Assembly: GCA_024636345.1 (NCBI GenBank)
Contig: JAGXHG010000008.1
Location: forward strand, 62,001 to 126,000
Length of the DNA: 64,000 nt
Direction of reading: 5' to 3'
Origin: Desulfobulbaceae bacterium
Lineage (GTDB): Bacteria; Desulfobacterota; Desulfobulbia; Desulfobulbales; Desulfocapsaceae
In this document: positions 45,967 to 55,031 of the stretch, piece by piece
Numbering within the stretch: position 1 is the first letter of the stretch
Layout: every line of letters begins with the position of its first letter
Program-made: the position numbers and the translations under genes
Notes under the pieces: model-generated
The model's database searches: none
What the model saw: only the letters and a program-made list of their open reading frames with translations
What the model was told of the DNA's origin: nothing

Positions 45967-47223
45967 ATGTCGTCTACAAAGTATCAGGATTTCCGGACCA
46001 GAGTCATCCATGAATGCCAATCCCCTGCCGACTGGGAGGGAGCGACCCTCCCTCCTATCTACCAATCCGCCGCCAATCTCCATCCGACTGCCGAAAACCT
46101 GAGTGATACTTTCGGCGGCAAGACTGGCGACCACATCTATATGCGCCTCACCAACCCCACCAACAAAGTGCTTGAGCAAAAACTCGCCGCACTCGAGGGT
46201 GGTGCCAGGGCGCTGGTTACCTCTTCCGGAATGGCGGCCATTACCAATGCCTGCATGGCCTTGTTGAGGGCCGGGGATGAATTCGTCAGCGGCAATTCCC
46301 TCTTCATGTCAACCTATGTTTTGTTTAACAACATATTCAAAAAGTATGCTATCACCGCCCGAATGGTCGAATCGACTGATCTGACAGCGATAGAAGAGGC
46401 GATCAACGAAAAAACCAGATTTATTTACCTGGAGACCATCGGTAACCCCAAAATGGACGTGCCGGACCTGGCCAAAGCGGCGGACATCGCCCACCGCCAC
46501 GGCCTGCCGCTCCTGGTCGACAGCACCCTGGCCACCCCCTATCTGTGCCGGCCGATCGAGCTGGGAGCGGATATTGTTATTCACTCGACCACCAAGTATT
46601 TCAGCGGCCACGGCGACGCCACCGGCGGCGTGTTGATCGACAGCGGCACCTTCAACTGGCAAAGTCACCGTTTTCCAGACTTCAAGCCCTTTATCGACCG
46701 CAAAGGCCCTCTGGCCTACCTCGACAAGGTCTGGCGGGAACATCATATAAATTTCGGCACCACCCAGGCGCCCCTGCATTCCTACCTGACCATGTTGGGC
46801 CTGGACACCATGGCCCTCCGCATGGAGAGACACTTGGCCAACGCCCAGCAGGTTGCCGAGTTTCTAAGCAATCGGCCAGAGGTAAAATGGGTCCGCTATC
46901 CGGGCCTCACCAACAGCCCTTCCCACCAGACGGCAGCTGCTCAATTCAACGGCTTGGGATTTGGCGGAGTACTGTCCTTCGGCCTTGCTGACCAGGCTAC
47001 ATGTTTCAAGTTCATCAACACCCTGAAACTGGCCTATAATCTGGCCAACCTTGGGGATTGTAAGACCCTGGTTATCCACCCATATTCATCCCAGTATCTG
47101 TCTTTTGATGAACCGACCCGCCAAAAGCTGTCGATCACTCCGGATCTGATCAGGCTATCAGTTGGCATAGAAGCGGTTACTGATATCTGTGATGATCTCG
47201 GCCAAGCCCTCGACACCATCTGA
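45967..47223 (+). CDS. metY: O-acetylhomoserine sulfhydrylase (Cys/Met PLP family)
   Basis: This is a PLP enzyme of 418 residues that makes homocysteine from O-acetylhomoserine and sulfide. YMRLTNPTNKVLEQKLAALEGG, SSGMAAITNACMALLRAGDE and the PLP lysine in STTKYFSGHGDATGG are present. The C-terminal SVGIEAVTDICDDL is standard. AAGGGGGC lies before the ATG. Its neighbour metX makes the substrate, which supports sulfhydrylase rather than cystathionine synthase activity. Confidence 0.92.
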   Translation: MSSTKYQDFRTRVIHECQSPADWEGATLPPIYQSAANLHPTAENLSDTFGGKTGDHIYMRLTNPTNKVLEQKLAALEGGARALVTSSGMAAITNACMALLRAGDEFVSGNSLFMSTYVLFNNIFKKYAITARMVESTDLTAIEEAINEKTRFIYLETIGNPKMDVPDLAKAADIAHRHGLPLLVDSTLATPYLCRPIELGADIVIHSTTKYFSGHGDATGGVLIDSGTFNWQSHRFPDFKPFIDRKGPLAYLDKVWREHHINFGTTQAPLHSYLTMLGLDTMALRMERHLANAQQVAEFLSNRPEVKWVRYPGLTNSPSHQTAAAQFNGLGFGGVLSFGLADQATCFKFINTLKLAYNLANLGDCKTLVIHPYSSQYLSFDEPTRQKLSITPDLIRLSVGIEAVTDICDDLGQALDTI

Positions 47224-47235
47224 GCCGCACTCATC

Positions 47236-48414
47236 ATGAGCGAGTATATCGAACACAATCACAACGGAATTTCCGTCGGCCTCGTCGAAAAGAAATTTTA
47301 CACCTTGGCTGGGCCGCCCGATGAACTGGTGCTGGCAAGCGGCGCCCGCCTCGGTCCGATCACGGTTGCTTACGAAACCATGGGGACCCTCAATGGAGAC
47401 AAGAGCAACGTCATTCTGGTCACCCATGCCCTGTCCGGTGATTCCCACGTGGCTGGCTACTACTCCGCTGACGATCCCAAACCGGGCTGGTGGGACACCA
47501 TGGTTGGCCCCGGCAAGGGCATCGATACCGATAGATATTTCGTCATCTGCTCGAACGTTCTGGGTGGCTGCATGGGTACAACCGGGCCATCATCACCTAA
47601 TCCCGCAACCGGCTGCCCATACGGACTCGACTTTCCGGTGGTGACCATCGGCGACATGGTCAAGGTCCAGAAAGCCCTGCTCGACCATCTCGGCATCACT
47701 AAACTTCTGGCCGTAGTCGGCGGCTCCATTGGTGGCATGCAGGTCATTGAATGGACTATCAGCTATCCGGAGATGGTCGCTTCCGCGATTCTGATGGCCA
47801 CCACCACCCGTCACTCCGCTCTCGCCATCGCCTTTAATGAGATCGGTCGCCAGGCAATCATGTCCGACCCCAATTTCAACAAGGGTAATTACTACAGCGG
47901 CCCAAAGCCTGATCTGGGTCTGGCCCTGGCCAGGATGGTCGGCCATGTCACCTATCTTTCCGATGAGGCCATGCGCAGTAAATTCGGGCGGCGCCTCCAG
48001 GATCGGGACAATCTCGCTTTCGATTTTGATGCCAATTTTCAGGTGGAAAGCTACCTGCGCTATCAGGGCTCAAAGTTCGTCCAGCGCTTCGACGCTAATT
48101 CCTTTCTTTACATAAGCAAAGCCGCCGACTATTTCGACGTAGGCTTGCAGCATGGCCACGACTCTGAGGTCGATGCCTTTGCCAAGGCAACAGCAAAAAT
48201 ATTTGTTATTTCATTTAGTTCCGACTGGCTTTACCCCACCTACCAATCCCGCGACATGGTGAAAGCCATGAAGAAAAACGGACTGGATGTGAGTTTTTGC
48301 GAAATCGAGGCAAAATGTGGCCATGACGCCTTCCTACTCCCAAACGAGCGGCAAAGCACCCTGATCAATCGATTCCTGAACAGAGTATCCGAAGAAGAAC
48401 ACGATGCGTTATGA
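47236..48414 (+). CDS. metX: Homoserine O-acetyltransferase
   Basis: This is an alpha/beta-hydrolase-fold acyltransferase of 392 residues. The oxyanion region is THALSGDSHVAGYY, the nucleophile Ser is in VVGGSIGGMQVIEW, and the catalytic His in CGHDAFLLP. GCMGTTGPSSPNP is a family block. Whether it uses acetyl- or succinyl-CoA is not fully predictable, but MetX-type enzymes next to MetY usually acetylate. It starts 12 bases after metY and overlaps metW by 11 bases. Confidence 0.94.
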   Translation: MSEYIEHNHNGISVGLVEKKFYTLAGPPDELVLASGARLGPITVAYETMGTLNGDKSNVILVTHALSGDSHVAGYYSADDPKPGWWDTMVGPGKGIDTDRYFVICSNVLGGCMGTTGPSSPNPATGCPYGLDFPVVTIGDMVKVQKALLDHLGITKLLAVVGGSIGGMQVIEWTISYPEMVASAILMATTTRHSALAIAFNEIGRQAIMSDPNFNKGNYYSGPKPDLGLALARMVGHVTYLSDEAMRSKFGRRLQDRDNLAFDFDANFQVESYLRYQGSKFVQRFDANSFLYISKAADYFDVGLQHGHDSEVDAFAKATAKIFVISFSSDWLYPTYQSRDMVKAMKKNGLDVSFCEIEAKCGHDAFLLPNERQSTLINRFLNRVSEEEHDAL

Positions 48415-49030
48415 TCTGCAAATAATTGCGGCATGGATTGAACCCGGCAGCAGGGTTCTTGATCTTGGTTGCGGCGAAGGTGAGTTGCTCAGCTTTCTCA
48501 AAAGAGAGAAGTGCGTCAAGGGAACCGGCATCGAAAGCTCAGAGGCCAAGGTCACAAAATGTATTGAAAAAGGGGTACAGGTTCTTCAGGGCGATATCAC
48601 CGAAGAGGTCCATGATTACCCGGACAATACCTTCGATTATGTGATCCTCAGTCAGACCCTGCAGCAGGTTCTGGAACCGGACATACTGATCAAGGAATTA
48701 CTACGGGTCGGAAAAAAAATCATCGTTTCCTTTCCAAATTTCAGCTACTGGTCTATCCGGCTGCAGATCCTCTTTTTCGGCTACGCCCCCAAAAACCGAC
48801 AACTGCCTTACGAGTGGTATAACACCCCCAACATCAGGATCATTACCATCAAGGATTTCCGCCGCTTTGTCAAGGAAACCGGCTGTGTGGTCATTAAGGA
48901 GGTGGATATCAACACCCACAGCGATGACCTGCAGGGCAGTATAATAAGCTTTCTGCCCAACCTGCGGGCGACCTACGGAATATTTCTGGTCAGCCGCAGA
49001 AACAGTAACCCCTCATATTCGAGTTTGTAG
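48404..49030 (+). CDS. metW: MetW-like methyltransferase-fold protein
   Basis: This is a SAM-binding fold protein of 208 residues: IEPGSRVLDLGCGEGELLSFL, DNTFDYVILSQTLQQVLEP, and IVSFPNFSYWSIRLQI, all typical of MetW. It is almost always found beside metX and is thought to assist MetX activity. The start lies inside the end of metX, showing translational coupling. Confidence 0.93.
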   Translation: MRYDLQIIAAWIEPGSRVLDLGCGEGELLSFLKREKCVKGTGIESSEAKVTKCIEKGVQVLQGDITEEVHDYPDNTFDYVILSQTLQQVLEPDILIKELLRVGKKIIVSFPNFSYWSIRLQILFFGYAPKNRQLPYEWYNTPNIRIITIKDFRRFVKETGCVVIKEVDINTHSDDLQGSIISFLPNLRATYGIFLVSRRNSNPSYSSL

Positions 49031-49046
49031 CGTTTCATGATAATGC

Positions 49047-49645
49047 ATGGACTGTAACAAGATATCTCCTCACCGTTCAAAGACAGGTTCCAGAATGTTT
49101 CAGAGAAACATAGACAACATCCAATGCTGTGACGATGCCGAAAATATCAGCCACATCTATCAGGATATCCCGCCGGTGGTCAAAAAGCTCGCCGCCTCCT
49201 GCATCCAACACGGCTGCTTTGATCACTTGGACTCAATCCCGATCTCCACTTACAAAAAGGTAGTCCAGATCGTCCTGGCCCTCCAGCACGAGTGTTTTCA
49301 GGCCCGGTAGAGTTGTACCAAATGTAAAGGGGAGGGTTACCGGAAATCTATCGATTTTGGCGAACCCCCTATCATCAAGGCACGAGACAAGATCTACCAG
49401 GCGGTCACCCTGGGTGCCCTCTCCCTGCCGACGAACGCCGGTAAACGCCGCAATATCAAACGACACCCTACCATCGAGGATGACGTTATCGTCTACACCA
49501 AGACCACGATTCTCGAGGGCGAAACAGTTATCGGTGCCCGTTCGGTGATTGGCGGCAATATATGGTTGACCGACAGCGTCCCCCTGATACCAAGCTCATG
49601 CTGAAGAAACCGGATATTCTTTACTCCGGTAACAAAGGTAAGTGA
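49047..49645 (+). pseudogene. Broken serine O-acetyltransferase (EpsC/CysE type)
   Basis: The first 87 codons (to TAG at 49308-49310) resemble the helical N-terminus of EpsC-type serine acetyltransferases (SHIYQDIPPVVKKLAASC, HLDSIPISTYKKVV). The same frame continues after the stop with the hexapeptide domain: KIYQAVTLGALSLP, KRHPTIEDDVIVYTKTTILEG, TVIGARSVIGGNIWLTDSVP. The central part with the catalytic His block is missing. A frameshift near 49585 then restores TKLMLKKPDILYSGNKGK and a stop. Stop, deletion and frameshift together indicate a dead gene, between intact metW and cysK. Confidence 0.82.
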
Positions 49646-49685
49646 ATCGATTTCCTAAGAAATAAAGACTGAAAGGAGCTATATA

Positions 49686-50612
49686 ATGACTAAGATATTC
49701 AACAATATTTCCCAAACCGTCGGCAGAACCCCGCTGGTCAGACTCAATAATATCGCCGCCAAGTGCCAGGCGAATATCTTTGCCAAAATAGAATCAGCCA
49801 ACCCCATGTCCAGCGTCAAAGACCGTATCGGCAAGGCGATGATCGAAGCGGCCGAGGCCGACGGACGCCTTAACAGCAAGACCGTTATCATCGAAGCGAC
49901 CAGCGGCAATACCGGCATCGCCCTGGCCTTTATCTGCGCCGCCAGAAATTACCGGTTGCTCCTTACCATGCCTGAGACCATGAGCGTTGAACGGCGGAAG
50001 CTCCTCAAACATCTGGGTGCGGAGCTGGTTCTAACTCCTGGCGCGGAAGGAATGAAGGGCGCCATCGCCAAGGCCGTAGAACTCCACAAAGCCACTCCCG
50101 ATTCTTTCATGCCCAATCAGTTTGAAAATCCGACCAACCCCGAAATCCACCGCCTCACCACCGCCGAAGAGATCTGGCAAGACACCGGCGGCGAGATTGA
50201 CATCCTGGTGGCGGGAGTAGGAACAGGAGGCACCATTACCGGGGTTGCCGAGGTGTTAAAATCACGCAACCCCTCCTTTGTGGCCATCGCGGTCGAACCC
50301 GCCAACTCGCCGGTGCTGTCCGGCGGATCTCCAGGCCCGCACAAGATCCAGGGGATCGGAGCCGGTTTTATCCCAAAGATCCTGAACACCGCGATCATCG
50401 ACGAAGTGATCCAGGTTACCAATGAACAGGCCTTTGCGACCGCCCGACGGCTGGCCAGCGAGGAAGGAATCATGTGCGGAATCTCTTCCGGTGCAGCAAC
50501 ATGGGCGGCCCTGCAGGTGGCGACCCGGAAAGAGAACAAGGATAAAAATCTAGTTGTAATCATCCCCGATTCGGGCGAACGCTATCTCAGCACAGATTTG
50601 TTACTGGATTAG
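49686..50612 (+). CDS. cysK: Cysteine synthase A (O-acetylserine sulfhydrylase)
   Basis: This PLP enzyme makes cysteine from O-acetylserine and sulfide. The PLP lysine is Lys45 in [24 protein letters not shown] and [15 protein letters not shown] bind the cofactor phosphate and substrate. The length of 308 residues is normal. AAGGAG lies 8 bases before the ATG. Its substrate-making partner immediately upstream is a pseudogene, so O-acetylserine must come from elsewhere or another substrate may be used. Confidence 0.95.
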   Translation: MTKIFNNISQTVGRTPLVRLNNIAAKCQANIFAKIESANPMSSVKDRIGKAMIEAAEADGRLNSKTVIIEATSGNTGIALAFICAARNYRLLLTMPETMSVERRKLLKHLGAELVLTPGAEGMKGAIAKAVELHKATPDSFMPNQFENPTNPEIHRLTTAEEIWQDTGGEIDILVAGVGTGGTITGVAEVLKSRNPSFVAIAVEPANSPVLSGGSPGPHKIQGIGAGFIPKILNTAIIDEVIQVTNEQAFATARRLASEEGIMCGISSGAATWAALQVATRKENKDKNLVVIIPDSGERYLSTDLLLD

Positions 50613-50639
50613 ATGAAAAGTGGCGAAAATCAGAATTTT

Positions 50640-50688
50640 CAGGCAAGAGCGAGTGGTCTTTTATTAACATAAAAATCCGTCTTGCCTG
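50640..50688. terminator. Possible weak hairpin after cysK
   Basis: CAGGCAAGA at 50640-50648 pairs with TCTTGCCTG at 50680-50688 across a 31-base loop. There is no T-run, so termination is uncertain. Confidence 0.35.
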
Positions 50689-50746
50689 CATTGCCGGGAA
50701 TTGGAGGAAATATGCCCAGAATAGTTTCAATCTTTAAGGAACAATT

Positions 50747-51856
50747 ATGACAACAAGTGCAGAGAATCAACCTATCAAATTCCCGACCTTACCTTTTATC
50801 AATCAAGGGCTTCTTGATCGGGCCTGGACCGAAGCGGCACGTCAGGGGGCTGAATATGAGTCAGTTGAACGTGAGGCCCTGCTAGCAAACATTAAACGGC
50901 TTTTACGGGAGCAGGACGCGGTCCTGATTGCCCATTATTATACCTCCGATGACCTTCAACAACTGGCCGAGGAGACCGGTGGCTATGTTGCCGATTCCCT
51001 GGAAATGGCCCGCTTTGGCAATGAACATCCAGCTTCTACATTAATTGTTGCCGGGGTCCGTTTTATGGGAGAGACTGCCAAGATACTCAATCCGGAAAAA
51101 AGGGTACTGATGCCTGATATCGAGGCAACCTGCTCCTTGGATCTGGAGTGTCCGATAGATCTTTTCACGGAATTTTGTGATGCCCATCCAGATTACACCA
51201 GTGTAGTCTATGCCAATACCAGTGCTGCAGTCAAGGCCAGGGCTGACTGGGTGGTCACCTCAGGCATTGCCCTGCCGATTATCAAACACTTGGCCGGCCG
51301 GAACGAGAAGGTTCTCTGGGCCCCGGATCGACATCTTGGTTCGTATATTCAGAGGGAAACCGGAGTGGAAATGCTGATCTGGCCCGGCAGCTGTGTGGTT
51401 CACGAACAGTTCAAGGCCGAGGGTATCAGGACGCTGAAAAAAGAGTATCCCAATGCCCAGATTCTGGTCCACCCCGAATCGCCTGAAGATGTGGTTGCAT
51501 TGGCTGATGTGGTTGGTTCCACCACCGGCTTGATCAAGGCCACATTGAACCCTGAGGTCCAGGAGTTCATTGTCGCCACCGAACCGGGTATCTTTTATAA
51601 GATGAGACAGGCCTCACCCACCAAAACCTTTCTTGAGGCACCCAATGGCGGCCTGGGCGGCAGCTGTCAGAGTTGCCTGCGCTGCCCATGGATGGCCATG
51701 AACGGTTTACGTAATCTGGCCCAGGTCTTAGAATCTGGTGCGAATGAAATCACTATTGATGAAGAGATCCGCCGGAAGTCCTTGATTCCCATCCAGCGGA
51801 TGATGGATTTTGCCAGAGAACACACAATCGCCTTGAAAGATAGAGGTAATGCCTGA
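50747..51856 (+). CDS. nadA: Quinolinate synthase A
   Basis: This is an oxygen-sensitive [4Fe-4S] enzyme making quinolinate from iminoaspartate and DHAP in NAD synthesis. Visible are [43 protein letters not shown] with the first cluster Cys, [11 protein letters not shown], and [16 protein letters not shown] with the C-terminal cysteines. The length of 369 residues is normal. No nadB or nadC lies beside it. Confidence 0.94.
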   Translation: MTTSAENQPIKFPTLPFINQGLLDRAWTEAARQGAEYESVEREALLANIKRLLREQDAVLIAHYYTSDDLQQLAEETGGYVADSLEMARFGNEHPASTLIVAGVRFMGETAKILNPEKRVLMPDIEATCSLDLECPIDLFTEFCDAHPDYTSVVYANTSAAVKARADWVVTSGIALPIIKHLAGRNEKVLWAPDRHLGSYIQRETGVEMLIWPGSCVVHEQFKAEGIRTLKKEYPNAQILVHPESPEDVVALADVVGSTTGLIKATLNPEVQEFIVATEPGIFYKMRQASPTKTFLEAPNGGLGGSCQSCLRCPWMAMNGLRNLAQVLESGANEITIDEEIRRKSLIPIQRMMDFAREHTIALKDRGNA

Positions 51857-52150
51857 CAGACACACCTCCTTTTACAGGGGGGAAGTTAAAATACATCTCA
51901 CATTGATCCTTTTGCGAAATGTTCCGTTTAGCAGATATCGACGTCCTCGGACGTGTTAGGGTAAAACCTACCTAATTGGCATTCACCTCATCCCATTCAT
52001 TTTGCTTATTTTATCTATAATTTATGATCACTTGGATGAACATATCCTTTGTTTATACTGTTACTCAGTGAAAAATGTCTTTTAAAATTTTGCCAGAGTC
52101 TCACTTGTTAGAGAACAGGAGCATTATACTGATTTTTATATAGAGCTAGA
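51857..52150. other. Intergenic region between nadA and the thioredoxin reductase gene
   Basis: I see no gene. A small symmetric site ACGTCC-TC-GGACGT lies at 51941-51954, of unknown meaning. The genes converge here but no clear terminator is seen. Confidence 0.4.
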
Positions 52151-53080
52151 CTATAGACTTTCACTCTTGTGCTTCCTGGCAAAATTAGCTGCCTCCATTC
52201 CGGCGACACAGCCCTCGCCAACTGCCTTGGCCATCTGATAGGGATGACCAGTAATATCTCCGGCGCCATAAACACCAGGGACATTGGTTTCTGCAAGTTT
52301 ATTGGTTTCAATATGGGTCATGGTATCCAAATCAAGCTGAACCCCTATTTCAAGCGCCAACTCCATGGCCCCTTTAGCCCCAAGTTCGATAAAAATGCCA
52401 TCAACCATTACCTCTTTGCCGTTTTCAAGAAAAATGGATTGCACGGCCTTCTCACCCTGGATCCCTTTGACCCAGGTTCCTGACAGGTGTTCGACAGTGG
52501 AGCTTTTCAATTTCTCTAAAAGATCCGGCGAGGCTACGAGATCTTGACTCACCAGATAGACCTTTGAGGCATAGCCGGTAAGGGTTAAAGCCCCGTCAAT
52601 GGCGGCGCTGGCATTACCAACGACTGCAACCGTGGCCTTCCGGTAAAAATTAGCGTCACAATCAACGCAATAGGAAACCCCTCTACCGGAAAATTCCTTT
52701 TCGCCTGGCACCTTCAGTTTTTTTCTGGCAGTCCCTGTGGCAAAGATAACCGTGCGACTGGTGATCGTTGCACCGCCTTCCAGTTCAAGGTCAAATAAAA
52801 CCTCTCTCTGATGAATCTTCAAGACATCGTCATCCTTCAACTCGGCGCCAAAGTTTCTGACCTGAGTAATCCCTGCCTCCAGTAGTTCCTGTCCTGTTTT
52901 CAGCCCTTCCACGCAGGCATAGTTTTCCACATGGGCAGAATAGAGCGAACTCCGTTCAATCCGTCCCAGCAGCAAGACCCTGCATTTTTTTCGAACCGCA
53001 TGGATTGCGGCCTGAATTCCGGCCGGACCTGCGCCAATAATCACCACATCATAGACTAAATCATCCATTACAGTATCCAT
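52151..53080 (-). CDS. trxB: Thioredoxin-disulfide reductase family flavoprotein
   Basis: It has an FAD-binding GxGxxG at the N-terminus (DVVIIGAGPAGIQAAIHA), a redox CxxC at Cys138 and Cys141 (YCVDCDANFY), an NAD(P)H-binding motif VAVVGNASAAIDGAL and a C-terminal FAD motif GVYGAGDITGHPYQMAKAVGEG. The length of 309 residues fits bacterial TrxB. The second nucleotide motif lacks the standard GGGDSA spacing, reading VGNASAA, and the active site is CVDC not CATC. It may therefore be a thioredoxin-reductase-like enzyme with another partner. No thioredoxin gene is adjacent. Confidence 0.85.
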   Translation of the reverse strand: MDTVMDDLVYDVVIIGAGPAGIQAAIHAVRKKCRVLLLGRIERSSLYSAHVENYACVEGLKTGQELLEAGITQVRNFGAELKDDDVLKIHQREVLFDLELEGGATITSRTVIFATGTARKKLKVPGEKEFSGRGVSYCVDCDANFYRKATVAVVGNASAAIDGALTLTGYASKVYLVSQDLVASPDLLEKLKSSTVEHLSGTWVKGIQGEKAVQSIFLENGKEVMVDGIFIELGAKGAMELALEIGVQLDLDTMTHIETNKLAETNVPGVYGAGDITGHPYQMAKAVGEGCVAGMEAANFARKHKSESL

Positions 53081-53214
53081 TTTCCTCTCCCAAAAAACTA
53101 ATTGTCATCTCCAACAAAATCCACTTTTTCTATACTACTCAGCATTCTTCTTGAATTATCAAGCAATATATCCTAATGATAGACAGTTTCAGCTTAATTT
53201 TTCAATAATAAATC

Positions 53215-53330
53215 CATTTCTAAATCGAGATAGAAAAGCGAAGGCAAGAAAAAAGCGACAAAGTAGCACGGGTAGTACCGTAAGAAGCTGCGCAGCACCG
53301 CCGACAAAGTTAACGCTTAATTTAGAATTG
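53215..53330. repeat. Structured intergenic unit upstream of the lipid cluster
   Basis: The 300-base gap from 53081 to 53383 has no gene. Its centre holds a GC-richer unit with GCGACAAAGTAGCACGGGTA, GTACCGTAAG and GCTGCGCAGC, flanked by loosely complementary AT-rich ends (TTTCTAAATCGAG and CTTAATTTAGAATTG). It looks like a REP- or MITE-sized insertion. Sequence composition differs from both sides. Confidence 0.4.
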
Positions 53331-53383
53331 AAATAACTTAATTCAGTTATAATAAGTCAACTTCCATACGTCAATCAACCATC

Positions 53384-54625
53384 ATGGATAGCAATCAGCA
53401 AAGAATTGTCATAACAGGGGTCGGCCTGGCCGCCCCCAACGCTGACAATCTCAAGGAATTTCGAAAGAAACTCCTTGCCGGGGTCAGTGAGATAAAAGAG
53501 ATCGACCTCCGCTATTTTGGCCCGGCACCTGCAGGAATATGCACCTTTAACGAGACCAGATACCGAAAGAAAAAGGAAAATAAACGGGGCACGCGAGCCG
53601 GATGTCTTGGTGTTTATTGCGCCCACGAGGCTATGGCCGACGCAGCGCTTGATATTGATTACTATGACCGATCCCGCATTGGTGTTTATGTCGGCCTCAC
53701 GGAACATGGAACCGTCGAGACAGAAAACGAGATTTTTAATATCAGCCAGTACAACTATGACGTAAATTACTGGACCCACCACCACAACCCCCGAACCGTC
53801 CTCAACAATCCCCCGGGTGAGATCACCATGAGTCTGGGGATCACTGGGCCCCATTATGCTATTGGTGCGGCCTGCGCTGCCGGCAATGCCTCCCTCATTC
53901 AGGGCGTCCAGATGCTCCGCCTGGGTGAGGTGGATATGGCGCTCGCTGGTGGCATATCCGAATCAACCGGCTCCTTCGGGATCTTCGCAAGCTTCAAGGC
54001 CCAGGGCGCCCTCGGCGAGGCAGAAGATCCGCGCAAGGCCTGCAGACCTTTCGATATGGGAAGAAACGGGATTGTGGTCTCAGAAGGGGGCTGCATCTAC
54101 GTCCTGGAACGTCTTGAAAAGGCCATTGAACGCGGGGCCAGGATCTATGGAGAGATTGTTGGTTACTGCATCAACTCCGATGCCCGTGATTTTGTACTCC
54201 CCTATGACAAGAGACAGGCAGAGTGCATGCAGCAGGCCCTGAATCGCGCCGGACTGCAACCTGCTGATATTGACATCATCAATACCCATGCCACCGGCAC
54301 CAGACAGGGAGATATTGAAGAGTGCAAGGCCATCCGCCAGGTCTTTGGGGAGGCTCCATCCACTTATATCAATAACACCAAATCCATCATTGGTCATGCC
54401 ATGGGAGCCGCCGGCGTCCTTGAGCTTGCCGGTAATCTGCCTGCCTTTGAAGATAATATGGTCCATCCCACCATCAACGTCAGCAACCTTGATCCTGAAT
54501 GTGCCCTCCCCAACATGGTACTCAATAAACCAACGCGACTAAAATCCGTATCCACCATTCTCAACAACTCCTTTGGCATGGTTGGGATTAATTCCGTTAT
54601 TATTGTTAAAAAATATGAGGGATAA
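53384..54625 (+). CDS. Beta-ketoacyl-ACP synthase (FabF-like, divergent)
   Basis: This is a 413-residue ketosynthase. The active-site Cys164 is in GAACAAGNAS. The His pair is at 302 (NTHATGT) and 338 (IIGHAMGAAG), and Lys333 precedes the latter. All catalytic residues needed for decarboxylative condensation are present. The N-terminal region (RYFGPAPAGICTFNETRYRKKKENKRG) is unlike housekeeping FabF. It leads a six-gene cluster with its own ACP, reductase and dehydratase, so it probably builds a special acyl or polyene chain rather than membrane fatty acids. Confidence 0.9.
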   Translation: MDSNQQRIVITGVGLAAPNADNLKEFRKKLLAGVSEIKEIDLRYFGPAPAGICTFNETRYRKKKENKRGTRAGCLGVYCAHEAMADAALDIDYYDRSRIGVYVGLTEHGTVETENEIFNISQYNYDVNYWTHHHNPRTVLNNPPGEITMSLGITGPHYAIGAACAAGNASLIQGVQMLRLGEVDMALAGGISESTGSFGIFASFKAQGALGEAEDPRKACRPFDMGRNGIVVSEGGCIYVLERLEKAIERGARIYGEIVGYCINSDARDFVLPYDKRQAECMQQALNRAGLQPADIDIINTHATGTRQGDIEECKAIRQVFGEAPSTYINNTKSIIGHAMGAAGVLELAGNLPAFEDNMVHPTINVSNLDPECALPNMVLNKPTRLKSVSTILNNSFGMVGINSVIIVKKYEG

Positions 54626-54777
54626 AGGTACTTATTTAAAAAAAATATAAAAAAGAGTGGCAAGGTATGGTATAAAGAATGTTTTGCTTGAGCAAATACT
54701 CTTATTCATACCAAACTAAGCACAATAATATAGACAAAATTCACTCTTTTTCGTAAGAGATCGAACCTGGAGAAAAT

Positions 54778-55029
54778 ATGACACGCGATGATATTAAAGA
54801 TCTCATTCTGGAGATTATCAAAGACATAGATGAAGATGCAGACTTTGACACGTTGCAATCCGACCAACCGCTACGTGACCAACTGGATCTTGACTCCATG
54901 GATTTTCTTGATATCGTAATGGAGCTCCGCAAACGGCATAAATTACAGATCCCAGAAGAAGACTATCCTCAACTGGCCTCCCTTGACAGCTGCGTCAACT
55001 ACCTGGAACCACTACTCAAGAACGCCTAA
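54778..55029 (+). CDS. Acyl carrier protein (specialised)
   Basis: This is an 83-residue acidic protein with the phosphopantetheine attachment Ser40 in LDLDSMDFLDIVMEL, matching the DSL/DSM signature. It is divergent from housekeeping AcpP and closer to ACPs found in secondary-metabolite or modified-lipid clusters. GGAGAA precedes the ATG. Only 2 bases separate it from the next gene. Confidence 0.9.
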   Translation: MTRDDIKDLILEIIKDIDEDADFDTLQSDQPLRDQLDLDSMDFLDIVMELRKRHKLQIPEEDYPQLASLDSCVNYLEPLLKNA

Positions 55030-55031
55030 AG

